Shown piece by piece: positions 24,725 to 36,628 of a DNA stretch of 64,000 nucleotides. The first letter of the stretch is position 1, and the number at the start of each line of letters is the position of its first letter. The position numbers and the translations under genes are program-made. The DNA comes from Caprella mutica (taxonomy: Eukaryota; Arthropoda; Malacostraca; Amphipoda; Caprellidae). The stretch spans positions 1 through 64,000 of the forward strand of contig CANNZV010001436.1 in assembly GCA_947561585.1 (NCBI GenBank), in the 5' to 3' direction. The notes below the pieces were generated by a model. That model saw only the letters and a list, made by a program, of their open reading frames with translations. It did not search any database and was not told the DNA's origin.

Positions 24725-25070
24725 TTTTAGAGGATAGCGCTCGGGTTATGCTCTTCAACCAGAAGGTTTTGGATTTTGTGTTTGGTAGACTCGTAGGCTT
24801 CATTTACAATCACCTCTTCATTTTCCTCTTCCATCTATGCGTGCAGCCACCGGTGCTTGTGTCCCTTTTCTTCACATTCCTTGGTAAGTGACTGCATTCA
24901 TGGAGTAGCTTTTCTGCATCAATGACCATTGTCACCGACGGTGGTAAGTGACTTTGTTCATTGAGCCACTTTCTTTTCTGACTGCTTCTTCCAGTCCATT
25001 GTATTTCCTTCCTTTTGACGTCAGCGATATGGCCTTTGTTTCTGAAGTAGACGTAAAAAAACCTACTAAA
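24725..25070 (+). mobile_element. Full-length tRNA-derived SINE
   Basis: The head at about 24727-24785 reads like a decayed tRNA gene, with an A-box-like TAGCGCTCGGGTTATGC and a B-box-like AGGTTTTGGATTTTG. Then follow the body (CTTCATTTACAATCACC, GTGCAGCCACCGGTGC), two units of the 60-bp motif (24898-24960), GAGCCACTTTCTTTTCTGAC, TTTTGACGTCAGCGATATGG and a tail ending in GTAGACGT plus an A-run. Truncated copies in this window share the 3' two thirds, consistent with LINE-dependent retroposition with 5' truncation. Confidence 0.8.
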
Positions 25071-25689
25071 ATTAGATTATCTTTTCCATTATATATCTAT
25101 TAAAAGTCTCTCTAAAGACGGTATACACGTCTAACCCTTACTATATTAACTAATTATATTAATTTATTTAATCTCCATATTTTCGAGTCAGTCAGTTCTC
25201 AGAATATGTAAATGTGTATATCCCATACACATCCCCAGGGCATACCTACCGTATATATCCTATAGGTACCAATTTGCATATATAATCTATCCCTCGGATC
25301 TCTACTCGATAGTACAAGTACTCGCCCCTTTACCTTCATTCATAAATACGCTGTTACTACACACACAAACACACGCACACGCTATTTACTATAGCTACTG
25401 TGTTTACTATATCGTGTGTATGGACACTTCATTCATGTGCTCTATTTTGATTTATTTTTGTACTTTTTGAAGATAGTTGATAATTTTTATATTTGGTGTT
25501 TCTTTCTGTAATTTTTATTTTTGTGTATTTTTTATAAGCCTATTTTTTCTGTATGAAGTAATTTTGTATTTTGATGATCCTTTTCAGTTTATACATATTT
25601 ATAATTTATTTAGGTATGGAAATATTTTCACATAGTTGATCATGTAAAAAATATATATCGTGATTATTTAATTATTTTTTAATTTTTAT
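25071..25689. other. Unannotated AT-rich DNA
   Basis: Short CA-rich microsatellite-like stretch at 25362-25382; otherwise nothing recognised. Confidence 0.4.
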
Positions 25690-25792
25690 TGCAGGTTTTA
25701 CATATAGAATAAAAGTTAAATAATAATTATTTTTTAATTTTTATCGTGTTGTTCGGAAATATGTAGCAGTCCTATAACTCAGACCTTATCCT
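25690..25792. mobile_element. MITE family A, degraded partial copy
   Basis: GTCCTATAACTCAGACCTTATCCTA at the right end is a diverged family A terminus. The upstream AT-rich core with TTGCAGGTTTTAC may be its interior, but the left terminus is not identifiable. Confidence 0.5.
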
Positions 25793-25985
25793 ACTGATAT
25801 GCTTGATAAGCAGTTCCAGTATATACCGGATACTGAAGTATTTCCATGAGTAAGTAAGTTGGTAGTGTTTTTTTAGTTACCTACCTATAGCTTGCCTGTA
25901 GCACTCTATAGTGGCGTCACTTCGTCGCCACTATAATAATTGTGGTGCACTGAAGCCATGAGTTACCTACGTCCATGGGGCATTA

Positions 25986-26150
25986 GTAGGGTTGTGATAA
26001 TATGCTTTTAAAATCATAGATATTAAGAATATCACAGACGAAATGAAATGGTATCGAATACTATATACTGCTGGTGTAGAACCATTCAATACTCTTTAAT
26101 TCTCTCCTTCTATAATATTCTGTATGATTTATAAAGCATTTTGTCACTTG
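25986..26150. mobile_element. MITE family B, copy 2
   Basis: Left end TAGGGTTGTGATAATATGC, right end AGCATTTTGTCACTTGGG. The core GGTATCGAATACTATATAC matches other family B copies. Its right end directly abuts the next copy. Confidence 0.88.
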
Positions 26151-26323
26151 GGTTGTGACAATATGCTTTTAAAATCATAGATCTTAAGAATATCACAGAC
26201 GAAATGAAATGGTATCGAATACTATATACCGCTGGTGTAGAACCATTCAATATTCTATAATTCTTTCCGTCTGTAATATTTTCAGGATCTATGATTTTGA
26301 AAGCATATTGTCACAACCCTAGC
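26150..26323. mobile_element. MITE family B, copy 3 (tandem with copy 2)
   Basis: GGGTTGTGACAATATGC at the left and GCATATTGTCACAACCCTAG at the right. It is head-to-tail with copy 2 with essentially no spacer, so the pair arose by tandem duplication or by insertion at the end of an existing copy. Confidence 0.9.
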
Positions 26324-27419
26324 CATTAGTATTGAACATATTGAAATAGTTTATATATTTTAGACAGTTTTATGTGATTATGCAATTATCTAATTTAGAA
26401 TTTGATCGTTTGTATTGCATAAATATTATGTTTCAAATTTCCAATAATTCCATTTGTTTGATTCATCCATCGTCTAAATTATTAATTTTATAAATTAATG
26501 CAATGAAAGGAATGAATGAAATAGGTATAGTTATTTGTTTAAATTTATATACCAGGTAGATATTCCATGTAGGAAGAGTTTCTGGATATTTGACTGAGGT
26601 GATGCTATTAAATAGTTCTGCCGATTTGTGTTCAAAATGCTTGAAAAAATGTAATTATTTATAAAGATTCTGTTTTGAAATAGGAATATAGAGCATGTTT
26701 TACGTTGTTCAAACCAAAAGCAGTATAAATAAATATCCCCAAATGAAGTATGCATATAAAGTATATAATTAATGAGGAAATAGCTATAGCTTATGTGGGC
26801 CTATAATCCGAACTATATTGTTCTTTTGGTCACAACTATTAGTTTTTACCTGAAACCACATAGATCTTATTGACAAATAAATTAAATAGTAAGAGAACAA
26901 CAAGCTAATAAAGTAAGGTTATAGAGAATGGTTACCTTTTTAAATAACGTGACGACTACCTGAGTAGTTATAGTTACTTCGTTTGAGACGACCAACGAAA
27001 CTTATTATAAGATATAGAGAGGTATTAATTTTATTAATCTATAGTATTGTTTTTGTTACTTAAAAACATAAGGGAATGTGTAGCGTATAATAGTACTTAT
27101 AATTCGTCATTATCTAAGTTTCCTTAGATTTATTTCTGTTTATTATGGTGCTATGAAAAATATTGTATTTTTATACACATTAATTTGAAGATTTAGTTAA
27201 CGATTCTGTAAATTACTAAACAATTTTAATATATTTTGTTTTAAAATACTTCTCATCTATAAATGGTATGATTAAAATTTATTTATAATATAATAAATAT
27301 TACATATGTACTATATAATATTTATGAATATAATTTTCGCAATGCGAGTTTGATTTTTAAAATGGTTTTAATGTTTAGGAAATTATTACATTAAGTAATA
27401 TTTCTTGCAATTGGTAATT
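26324..27419. other. Unannotated AT-rich DNA
   Basis: No gene or structured repeat recognised. Confidence 0.4.
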
Positions 27420-28010
27420 TATTGAAAAAAAGGTAGATTTAATGTTTGCAATTGGTTAACACTGAATCTACCATCCAAGTACCTGATGAACATTTCAGTA
27501 GGTTTTTAGTAAAACCCTGCCGCGCGAAAACCGACCCATCCGATGACTGAGGCAGAAAATAGCGTAAGTGCCGAAATGTTCCGCTGGTTAAAAGCAATGA
27601 TTTTACAAATTCAAAATCGGAAAAACGCTTTTGTTGTTTTCTCTAATTATCGGGGAGGGTTATGAACCAACTGCGATATTTGATTGGTGTGAAATTAATG
27701 TAAAACATCTGTCAGAAATATCTATTTTTGGGTCGTTTTTTCGCACGGGAGGGTCTTAAAAAAGGGTATCAAAATATTAAAATTATATTCATTGTGGAGA
27801 GAACAAAAAAAATATCCATGATGGATGGGTGCATCACTTAGATTATATACTTTTTTCTTGTTCTCTCAACTATAAATATTTTTTAATATTTTGATGCGTT
27901 TTTTTTTACTAATAACCTACTGAAATTTGATACAGTATTTAATTCATATCTCTTATTTGCTCGATTTTGTTTTAAAAAATTGACAAACCTTACCTACTTT
28001 TTTTCACTGG
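27420..28010. mobile_element. Foldback element with nested inverted repeats
   Basis: The outer arms pair 27425-27515 with 27905-28010 (CATTTCAGTAGGTTTTTAGT against its complement near 27910). A middle pair joins AAAACCCTGCCGCGCGAAAA near 27510 to TTTTTCGCACGGGAGGGTC near 27735. A third hairpin pairs TATCAAAATATTAAAA near 27768 with the complement near 27890, together with GAGAGAACAA words. This nesting suggests one foldback element hit by others. No coding region. Confidence 0.72.
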
Positions 28011-28069
28011 GTAGTAATAATTAACTGCAGCCATTTTGCTTTTCGTAAACTTTACTTCATTGTTCGCTG

Positions 28070-28170
28070 CGTAGGTAGACTGTATCTGCGTTAGCATCTA
28101 CGCAATGAAGCGCAAACTTTGCGCATTTGCGCCGCAGTTACTGCGCACCAAATGGAGGATAGCGCAATTG
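28070..28170. other. CpG-rich patch with repeated GCGCAAA words
   Basis: A small GC- and CpG-rich patch containing GAAGCGCAAACTTTGCGCAT, TTGCGCCGCAG and CTGCGCACC, with several short self-complementary pairs. It stands out against the AT-rich background. It could be regulatory or the tip of a decayed hairpin; function unknown. Confidence 0.35.
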
Positions 28171-31100
28171 AAAAAAAGCGTGGAATAATTAGTAGAAAAT
28201 GTATATGTATCGTGCAGTTCGTACCGTGTGCTAGGGTAATGAACTGAAAATGATTGTATCCGTGATACGGTTAGGTTAGATACAGGTATCATGGATACTT
28301 TTGAATATTGTACTCTGATTTTAATAATAATTGAAGATGACAAGCTTTATTAATATCATTTTGCTAATTAAATAGTCAGTCTTTCTATGTAGGTAGCTGT
28401 AAAATGTAAAAAAATTCAAATAAATAACATTTGGAGTAAGAAGTTGGAACAGTAGTCAATTTTTTAAACTTATATTTTTGAAATTTTATTTTATATTTTG
28501 TCTATTATAATTTTTTTACTTAAAATTCCCTATCGTGTCACCTGTTGGTTCTCTCCAATGATTTCTATTATTTTCTCTGCTAACCTTTCACCATTTTCTT
28601 TGCGGTGGTTAATGAGGGGTCAGAAGGGGCGGAGTTGATTCCCTACAACCCAAATAGGGTAAAACTCCCGTAGAAATTAATAACTGATGCAACTTTCTAC
28701 GATATATGTTCTTTAAAAAGCTAACACTTAATTTGACCTCTATGTATAGTGAGCATAGAGCCCAAATTGGCTTGAAAAATGGTAACCTATCTTAGAATAA
28801 AATGTTAATGAGGTTTTGTGTGAATTGAAAGTTTTCGGAATAATTGAGAAATGGGCGTAAACAGATTATTATAGATAGGAAAGTCTCTTTTTTAATAGGG
28901 TAGAAATAGGTAGAATTTGTAGATATATATATTGATTTCAATTCTGCTATCGAAAAAATCATGAATCTTTTTAGCTTCAATTTTTTGGATCTAACATTTC
29001 CACAATTCAGGAGTGTTAGTGTATCAGTAAATATTTGATGTTGTAACTGATTTAGATTTAAAATACGGTACAGTTGGTCATAAAATAAATTGTTTGGTCC
29101 AGGTTTTCATTCCTTTTCCTGCCGATGAATAGACATCTTTCTATTCGAATGATCGAATATTAAAAATCTACTTTCAGAGTTAAATAACCATTTTGAAAAT
29201 TAAACTTATTGATCTTTAATATAATTTTAATTTCAGCATTATCAAATGCATTCCAATTCTAAGAAATTCAATAAATTTATATATATGTATATATATATAT
29301 AATATCTTTTTTTCTACTATTAGAGACATATTGGGGTAATTAATCGCTTAAAGCTTAATTAGTACAAATGATGACATTTAGTATAGGCAATAAAATCACG
29401 CCTTCTTCCATCATGGGAAAGTATGCAAGTACTTAGTTTTAAAATAGAAATTAGTGTAATAGCTGTGGTTCCCCATACTGGCCACCACTAATGAACATAT
29501 ATCCCACCTTCAACTAATAACAGGTAAAAAAAGAAACTAGATCAACCTACCCCGGGGTGCCATGTACCATTACTAACAAAGTAAGATCTTTTAAATTTAT
29601 CTATAATTGTGAAAACCTTAAATACCAATTTTTCTTCAGCCTAACTTAATCTGTTTAATAATTATATATACCAAGATGTAAAAGTTTAATAGGGTTAGGT
29701 TTAAGATGTTAAATTATAGAATTGTTTAGTCCTCATGGTACCTACTTCCACACTTAGGTTTTTTTTTTGGTCAGTATATTAGGTTTCTCACGTTGCATTA
29801 ATCTATTTCGGAACTAATAGCTGATAATGGCATTTTTGAGGTATTTTTTTATTTCAAATAGTTAGAGGGGCAGTTAGACTTATTTAATTTTTTAACTGAA
29901 ACCAAGTCCAGCTCTATACCTAGGGTATGATTGTTGTTGATCATTTCCTTTGTAACTTCATCAGTACTTTATTACTTTATTTTAGTTTGAAATGGAAGAT
30001 CAGAGCTTGTGTCTTTATATTATACGGACAAATTAGGGAAATTTCATTTATTTATTTCAAAAATTTATTTTTCTAGATGTTGTTACTTGGAATAATTTCA
30101 GTTTCCCCTGGGGGTGTGTACCCTTACACTTGTCATATTTATATCTTTAATATAACTTTTAATTATCTGTAATTAGTAAATGTATTATATTAAAACTTTT
30201 CAAATAAATTTATTTTGTATTAATATAATTTTATTTTCATAAATTAATTTGGTTTAAACTGAAAACAGAATTTTAATATAATTTAGCCTATTAAGATAAT
30301 TTCTATAAATGGAAATATTGTCTTTCACACTACCTACATGGAAGTGAAAGTTAATTTTATTGTTCGGAGACGCGTGTCGAAAATAGATAAATGTAAATAT
30401 ATCTGTCATAAAATAACTTAATAAAAGTCTCTAAATACAATAATACTTTTTATTAATCCTTATTTATAAACCACAATGTATTATTCATTTTTTTATTCAA
30501 ATTCATTGGAAAAAAATACTATTATATCCCATTTTTCTAAATTCTATTTAATGATTTTTTTTTAACCAGTAGCACTTTAATTGTGAATTGTTTTTGTCTG
30601 AACTATTGTTCAATTGTACTACCAATTTTACCTTTTCTAGTAATTTATTACATTATAATCTCCAAACTGAGACACTACTTGTTATCCACCGTAGGAATAT
30701 TTTTTATATTTTTTATTATTTCCGTGTCGCCCAATTGTTGTTTGTGGTTTTGGATTATTAATTTATTCCGCCGGTAGGTAGGTTTCCTCAATTTTTTTTT
30801 ATGGGAACCTATATTCTGGAGACACTTTTATCCCAAGCGTTTTGCCGGTCACTGGTGGAACAATGGAAGTAAACATGTTTAATAACTTGTCCCTTACTAT
30901 TTTGAATCACTTTGTACATAATTACATACCTGAAATTACTAATAGTATAAGTAATTATTAGCTTTTTTCAACACGTATTTGCATTCAGGCTATGTCACGT
31001 GGATATTGACTTATACTAATTCTCAACATTTTGTAATAATTAAATGAATGAATAAATAAATAATGATAAAAATTAGATTTCCCGTAAATAATAATTTGGA

Positions 31101-31504
31101 CGTTTAAGTGTTAATTATCGTATTAATTAGATTTAAAACGAATAAGAAATATGGAAATTATATCACATTAATTCATAAAAAATATCGCAAGTGTGATTCA
31201 ATTCAAAGTTGTATATTCTAATTATTATATTAATTACGTCAATTTACGTGTGTACGCATAATACTTTTTTCGTTGTTACCTTCGCAGATTGCGGAAGGTA
31301 ACGTTATAAGATGCATTTATTATTCTTTATGCTTGTTTTAATACGGATTAGTAACCGGTTATAATTGTTATTTATACTAGTTTGATATTATATACATTTA
31401 AACTCGTATGGAACATTCGATTGAAATTGTACCAAATTTAGATGGTTTACATTTGAACAAAAATATTGTCGTATATGAATAATTGAATTTTTTGTTTTGT
31501 ATCC
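28171..31504. other. Unannotated AT-rich intergenic DNA
   Basis: No gene recognised. Contains a TA-microsatellite at about 29280-29303 and a short perfect hairpin, GTTACCTTC with GAAGGTAAC, near 31277-31306. A weak family A-like phrase (CAGGTATCATGGATAC) lies near 28283. Confidence 0.4.
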
Positions 31505-31667
31505 TATAGGTTGAGATCTGAGTTATTGGTCGGTTTTAATTGGTATATACTTGCAGGTATCTTGGGTACCAATAAAATTGAAAATTAAAAGGTAATTTAT
31601 ATATTTTCCTATAACTATATTTTTTTTACCTATGTGGACACGTCCGGTAACTCGGAGCTTACCCTAT
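31505..31667. mobile_element. MITE family A, copy 7
   Basis: The left end TATAGGTTGAGATCTGAGTT and the right end GTAACTCGGAGCTTACCCTA pair imperfectly. The interior CAGGTATCTTGGGTACCAAT is the family core word. Confidence 0.78.
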
Positions 31668-32189
31668 CCGTGTCGCATATTTTTATGGTTAAAAACACCC
31701 TATGTTTCTTCCGGAGAATTATTGTATAATTTACAATGAATATTATTTAAATCTTACTATAAACAACTATAATCAATCTTACTATATCGTAAATTCAAAA
31801 GCCTAAAATTATAGGCCTATATTTCTTTAAGTTATTTATTATTCATCAATAAATATCTATATAAGTGACAGAATGGAATAACATTATAATAAACTTAAAC
31901 AGTTTCTCTTCACACTTCGTACTATTTATATTACGTTTTGTAGATAGTTGGTACGGGTGAGAGTTAATGTAATGTTTGACTACTCCTTTAAAGTCCTTTG
32001 TATTCACTTTCTAAATCTCAGAAAAGTAGCAAAATAGCGTAAAGAAGTTGCGCACATTCTTTTCCTAGGGATTTTGCTCACGAAGTAGCTACTATAGCTA
32101 GCTGCCGAACTGAAAAGTAATCGAAGGATCTAACTAAACCAATGAAATAATTCAACATTTTGGATCTCTTTACTTTTATTGTCCGAAAA
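31668..32189. other. Unannotated AT-rich DNA
   Basis: Nothing recognised. Confidence 0.4.
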
Positions 32190-32436
32190 GAAAAATTAGA
32201 CCTTAAAAGTAAATCATGAAAAATTTCGGACCGTAAAAGTAAATCATGAAAAATGTACGAAAGTAAATCATGAAAATTTTAGGACCGTGAAAGTAAATCA
32301 TTGAAAATTTCGAACCGTAAAAGTAAATCATGAAAATTTTAGGAACGTAAAAGTAAATCTTGAAAAAAATTGAACTGTAAAAGGAAATCATGAAAAATGT
32401 AGGACCGTAAAAGTAAATCATGAAAAATGTAGGACG
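32190..32436. repeat. Minisatellite, unit near 30 bp
   Basis: Irregular units built from GGACCGTAAAAGTAAATCAT and GAAAAATTT with length variation; about eight units, plus a stray half unit near 32480-32520. Confidence 0.88.
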
Positions 32437-32734
32437 TTTATCAATATAACAAGCTCTATTACTACTTGTATTTCTTATTCAGAAATCGAAAGTAAAGCAA
32501 GAAAAATTTCGGACGGTAAAGAGATCGACAATTGTAACCTCAACTTTAGCATTTTTATGAATTTATTCCTAAATCACAGGAAAGAAATAATGGTGAAGCC
32601 AAAACAGAATTCCGTTCAAGGTACATTTATGTAAACAACTTATCTTCAAACTTCCTTTCTGTCTCTGATGTATCGATAAAAATATTGAAAACAAACTCAC
32701 ATTAAAAAACCTGATAAAAAATATTTCTATTTCA

Positions 32735-33228
32735 TAGGTGCTAGTCAAATCACTCACCACTTCACGTGTGGAGGGGCTAGTTAAATCACAGTCCACTTCA
32801 CGTGTAGAGGAGCTAGTTAAATCACAGTCCACTTCACGTGTGGTGGGACTAGTTTAATCACAGTCCATTTCACGTGTGGTGGGACTAGTTAAATCACAGT
32901 CCATTTCACGTGTGGTGGCGCTAGTTAAATCATCCACCATTTCACGTGTGGAGGCGCTAGTTAAATCACACACTACTTCACGAGTGGAGGCGATAGTGTT
33001 AAACCACTCACCACTTCACGTGTGGATGGGCTAGTTAAATAAAACACCACATCACGTGTGGAGGGGCTAGTTAAATCACACAACACTTCACGTGTGGTGG
33101 GACTAGTTAAATCACAGTCCATTTCACGTGTGGTGGGACTAGTTAAATCACAGTCCATTTCACGTGTGGTGAGACTAGTTAAATCACACACCACTTCACG
33201 TGTGGAGGGCCTAGTTAAATCATTAGTT
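32735..33228. repeat. Minisatellite, 36-37-bp unit, 13 copies, each with a CACGTG E-box
   Basis: Unit contains CTAGTTAAATCACAGTCCA and TTCACGTGTGGTGGG. Twelve units keep an intact CACGTG (first at 32763, last at 33197) and one has CACGAG (32979). Units fall into subtypes (CAGTCCATT, CACACCACT), showing block-wise duplication. Apparent long open frames on both strands are by-products of the repeat. Confidence 0.95.
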
Positions 33229-34280
33229 TTTTTTAAGGGAGTAGTCATGGGAACATTACTAAATAAAGGCAAAGGCTCAAGCTCCCCAAGATACACACTG
33301 AGGTGACTATTGTTAAGACAAATTAGGTATCTCCTTGTTTGAGGGCATCTTTATCGTGTGAAAGATTCGGTCCTTAGAAAGATGCTGTCAACTCTTTTCC
33401 TTGTAAGGGTTATAAATATTTTTCAATAACGGTATGCCCCAGAAATGTTCATAGTAATTAAATAACAGTATATGGTGAACTTTTTAAATTTTGTATATTC
33501 TAAAGAAATAGCTGACGAGAATATGCCGAACTTTAAAAGTGTAATTTCTTCATAATTACCTGTTCGTTCTGCTAAATTCATTCCCATTATAAACGGTTTC
33601 ACCCCATTTGGCGAAAGGCTTAATCATTGTGTCTCCTTCAAATACTCCCAGACTATTCTGGCTGAAGACTGTGACCAGTAAGATTTCTTTGGTGAGTCGG
33701 GAAGTCGTGATCCAAAGCTATCCAAATAAGCTCTTTCTTTGTGGTCTCCCTTCTCCCTAAAATGGCTGATCAACTTCATCGCCATCTATTTGGTCACGTG
33801 TCAACTGTTTGATTGCCATACAACACCTTCTCAAGAAAGTAGAAACTCTGTGACACTTCATACACTTCTAAACTCTTGATTACAATTTTAAGAAACGCTA
33901 TCAGCGATAGGGCATGTTACAAGCTTCCACTTTTAGATCATGTAAGAAAAATAAATACAGTAATTATTATTTAATTTCTATTCTAATTGGTTCGATAATT
34001 TGTTACACATCCTAATAGCTGTTTCCTTAATTGGAACCCGTCAGATTAATTAGGATACAAACTGATTGGATAGCTTCGGATTAGTTAAATAAAAGTAAAT
34101 GCAGTTATTGTCGTAATTTTGAAAGGTAATAAAAAATTCACCGTTGAGGGTTTTCAAATTTTGTTCACTGAATTCATTGTCTAGTGCAGGATTTTCATCC
34201 TTACTCTAATTCTAAAATAGCTACAACTTTTTTGAGTTTTTAAAATACCTTCTTTAAAATAAAATGTACATTCTCATCAC
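33229..34280. other. Unannotated intergenic DNA
   Basis: No gene recognised. 33930-34000 resembles the 5' interior of family A elements (TAATTATTATTTAATTTCTA, TTCTAATTGG) and is probably a fragment. Confidence 0.4.
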
Positions 34281-34680
34281 TGTACAGTCTGTACTGCACT
34301 GAGACTGCACACTGTGTACAGTGCATAGTAAATAAATAGAGAAGTATACTAAGTCTCGAATTCATTGACGGTGAACTTGATGGATTCTTCAGAAACGATG
34401 TAAACAAATGACGTCACACAGAGTACTCTCAAATTTTATAAGTAATTAGTTGAATATTATAATTTAGTAAAGTGTAAAACGTGATAAAAACAATTTTATG
34501 ACAATTAATTTCCACGAAAATGCACATTTAACTGAATAATAGCACATTTTTTATTTCAAAACAAATGGAAAATATTCTGTGTGACGTCACTCATAATATT
34601 TTCGGATGTTCCAATATTGTACTCGTTACACTTCTCTATTTATTTACTATGGTACAGTGTACACTGTACAGTCTGTAGGT
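34281..34680. mobile_element. Foldback element with symmetric TGACGTCA sites
   Basis: The outer arms contain GCATAGTAAATAAATAGAGAAG (near 34323) and its complement near 34630, flanked by repeated TGTACAGT words. The inner arms both carry TGACGTCA (about 34410 and 34581) in paired positions. Length near 400 bp, non-coding. Confidence 0.8.
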
Positions 34681-34937
34681 TGCCATAAATCACAGCTCAT
34701 TACTCTATGGTATCTTGTTCCTCCACACTCCTATCACTACAGCAACAAACTTTCATTCACGGTGGCCAGTCTTACATGTCTCCCTTCTTAATTGAGTCAC
34801 TTAATTATTTATAGCCAGTGAATGGGTGATTAACAGGCTCTAGTAGATGTGGCATATTTATCTTATAGTAGTAACCAACAAAATTAGGAATTTATAGTTT
34901 ATAGGAATGACTCTATCAGTTGATATGGGGACATTTA

Positions 34938-35152
34938 AATAGTCCGACACCCCAATAGTCCGACACCCCAATAGTCCGACACCCCAATAGTCCGACACCC
35001 CATTAGTCTGACACCCCAATAGTCCGACACCCCATTAGTCTGACACCCCATTAGTCTGACACCCCATTAGTCCGACACCCCATTAGTCCGACACCCCATT
35101 AGTTCGACATCACATTAGTTCGACATCACATTAGTTCGACATCCCATTAGAC
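34938..35152. repeat. Minisatellite, 16-bp unit, about 13 copies
   Basis: Repeated AATAGTCCGACACCCC with an internal gradient of variants: CCAATAGTCCG on the left, CCATTAGTCTG in the middle, CATTAGTTCGACATC on the right. Confidence 0.95.
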
Positions 35153-35193
35153 TTACACTCTTAAGATTTTTTATTATATAGAAACGCAATGCA

Positions 35194-35329
35194 GTTTGTC
35201 GTATCCGCTAGTTTGTCGTATCCGCTAGTTTGTCGTATCCGCTAGTTTGTCGTATCCGCTAGTTTGTCGTATCCGCTAGTTTGTCGTATCCGCTAGTTTG
35301 TCGTATTCGCTAGTTTGTCGTATTGCACA
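35194..35329. repeat. 17-bp minisatellite expanded inside a foldback-element copy
   Basis: Eight units of GTTTGTCGTATCCGCTA at exact 17-bp steps. The flanks (GAAACGCAATGCA on the left, TTGCACACTTGTTACATT on the right) match the foldback element at 7366-7420, which holds only about one and a half units. The array is therefore an in-place expansion within a relative of that element. Confidence 0.92.
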
Positions 35330-35390
35330 CTTGTTACATTTTGATAAAAGTCTCAAACCTTAGAAACTTGACATTCGGATACTCTAAGTC

Positions 35391-35470
35391 TAGGGTAAGT
35401 TCAGAGTTATCGACGGTTCCACATTATGGATGTTGAAAGAAAAAGTAAATGATAATTATCATATGGTTAT
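35391..35470. mobile_element. MITE family A, left half only
   Basis: TAGGGTAAGTTCAGAGTTATC followed by GGTTCCACATTATGG, and an AT-rich core that stops without a right terminus. Confidence 0.65.
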
Positions 35471-35735
35471 TTTGACAGTTAGGCCCTACTTTGAAAGGTG
35501 GCATCAAATTAGGTTATGAACCAATTTTTAGTGCAAAGTTGCATAGCGTTGAAGTGGCAGGCACACTACTGATGTCCATTCATCAGAGAGGTAAACTGTG
35601 TTTGATTTAATGTAGTCAACTCTCCATTAGGTAGTAAATTGACATGCAATTTGGTGCTACTTATGTGACTGCTCAGTGTTCACACAGTTAGTAGTTAACC
35701 ACATAGTTTATGACGCTCTTACTAGGAGTTATTGG

Positions 35736-35908
35736 TAGGGTTGTGACACTGCTTTATAAATCATAGATCTTAAGAATATCACAGACGAAATGAAATGGCA
35801 TCGAATACTATACACAGCTGGTGTAGAACAATTCAATACTCTTTAATTCTTTCCGCCTATAGTATTTTCGCGATCTATGATTTTAAAAGCATATTGTCAC
35901 AACTCGAT
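35736..35908. mobile_element. MITE family B, copy 4
   Basis: TAGGGTTGTGACACTGC at the left, AGCATATTGTCACAACTCG at the right. The core GGCATCGAATACTATACAC and CTGGTGTAGAACA match the family. Confidence 0.88.
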
Positions 35909-35934
35909 AGTAATTCTACATAGTTTAGTTCTTA

Positions 35935-36048
35935 CCACAGCCTCTTTCTTTTGTGACTGCTTCTTTCAGTACCTTGTATTTAATTTTCTTTTAACGTCAG
36001 CAATATGGCCTTTAGCTCCGAAACAGACGTTAAATCCCTACTAAATAT
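35935..36048 (+). mobile_element. SINE 3' fragment
   Basis: CCTCTTTCTTTTGTGACTGC, CCTTGTATTTAATTTTC, AACGTCAGCAATATGGCC and CCGAAACAGACGTTAAATCC follow the SINE order. It lies 27 bp after a family B element. Confidence 0.82.
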
Positions 36049-36084
36049 CAAAAAATTATAAAGTTCTTTAGTTTTCAAGTGATT

Positions 36085-36595
36085 CCGTAATTCAAGCCCG
36101 GCACGTGCCGTCGAATAATGCATGCACTTCTCACAGGAAGACCCGCTCTGTTTTCGTTTCCGTATCGTTACGGTTGGGAGGGAAGGAGAGAAACTTCTTT
36201 TCTTACAACCAGGCAGGTGTTAAAATACCTCATTCCTTAGATCCTGTATATTTAACATCTATTTGTGAGAATGTGTGTGGGAAGCTTTGAAAAATCTGTT
36301 CAATCGGAAAATTTGTAATCAGAAGATTGTCCATTACGGTAAATATTGATGGCATTTTATCGTAAAATATCACAATTTGAGAAATTGTTCAGATTCTTTG
36401 TCAGAGTATTCGTCGAAAGGCTATAGACTATATATTTTAAATTTATGATTTAGTGTCATCTAAACTAAATATTTTGATGTTTTGATGTTCATCTGGTATT
36501 TAATTCACACCTGATACTTGAGACTTTAATTCAGACTGATTTATTAATTAGACTAATAAATAATTCTATATAAAAAATTATATATTTCTTCATAC
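36085..36595. other. Mixed segment with GC-rich patch and palindromic E-box
   Basis: 36090-36190 is GC-rich and contains the 12-bp palindrome CGGCACGTGCCG (36099-36110). 36315-36385 is the dispersed repeat also found inverted at 17470-17530. If the putative minus-strand exon at 36596-36628 is real, this would be its first intron. Confidence 0.35.
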
Positions 36596-36628
36596 CGTGT
36601 CCAGTTCATAGTTACCAATCTCCGCCAT
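36596..36628 (-). CDS. Putative first coding exon of an unidentified gene
   Basis: On the minus strand an ATG in context AAAGATGGCGG opens a frame reading MAEIGNYELDT, followed by a possible splice donor (ACG then GTATGA) at 36595. The AAGATGGCGG start context is typical of broadly expressed genes, and the upstream DNA is CpG-rich with an NRF1-like GCATGCGCGTGC word. No downstream exon could be matched by eye, and no domain is visible in eleven residues. If the donor is not used, the frame ends two codons later at TGA. Treat as a candidate only. Confidence 0.28.

Noticed and set aside
32973..33306. Open frames of 107 and 82 codons on opposite strands
   Set aside because: They lie almost entirely in the CACGTG-containing minisatellite; repetitive peptide on both strands.
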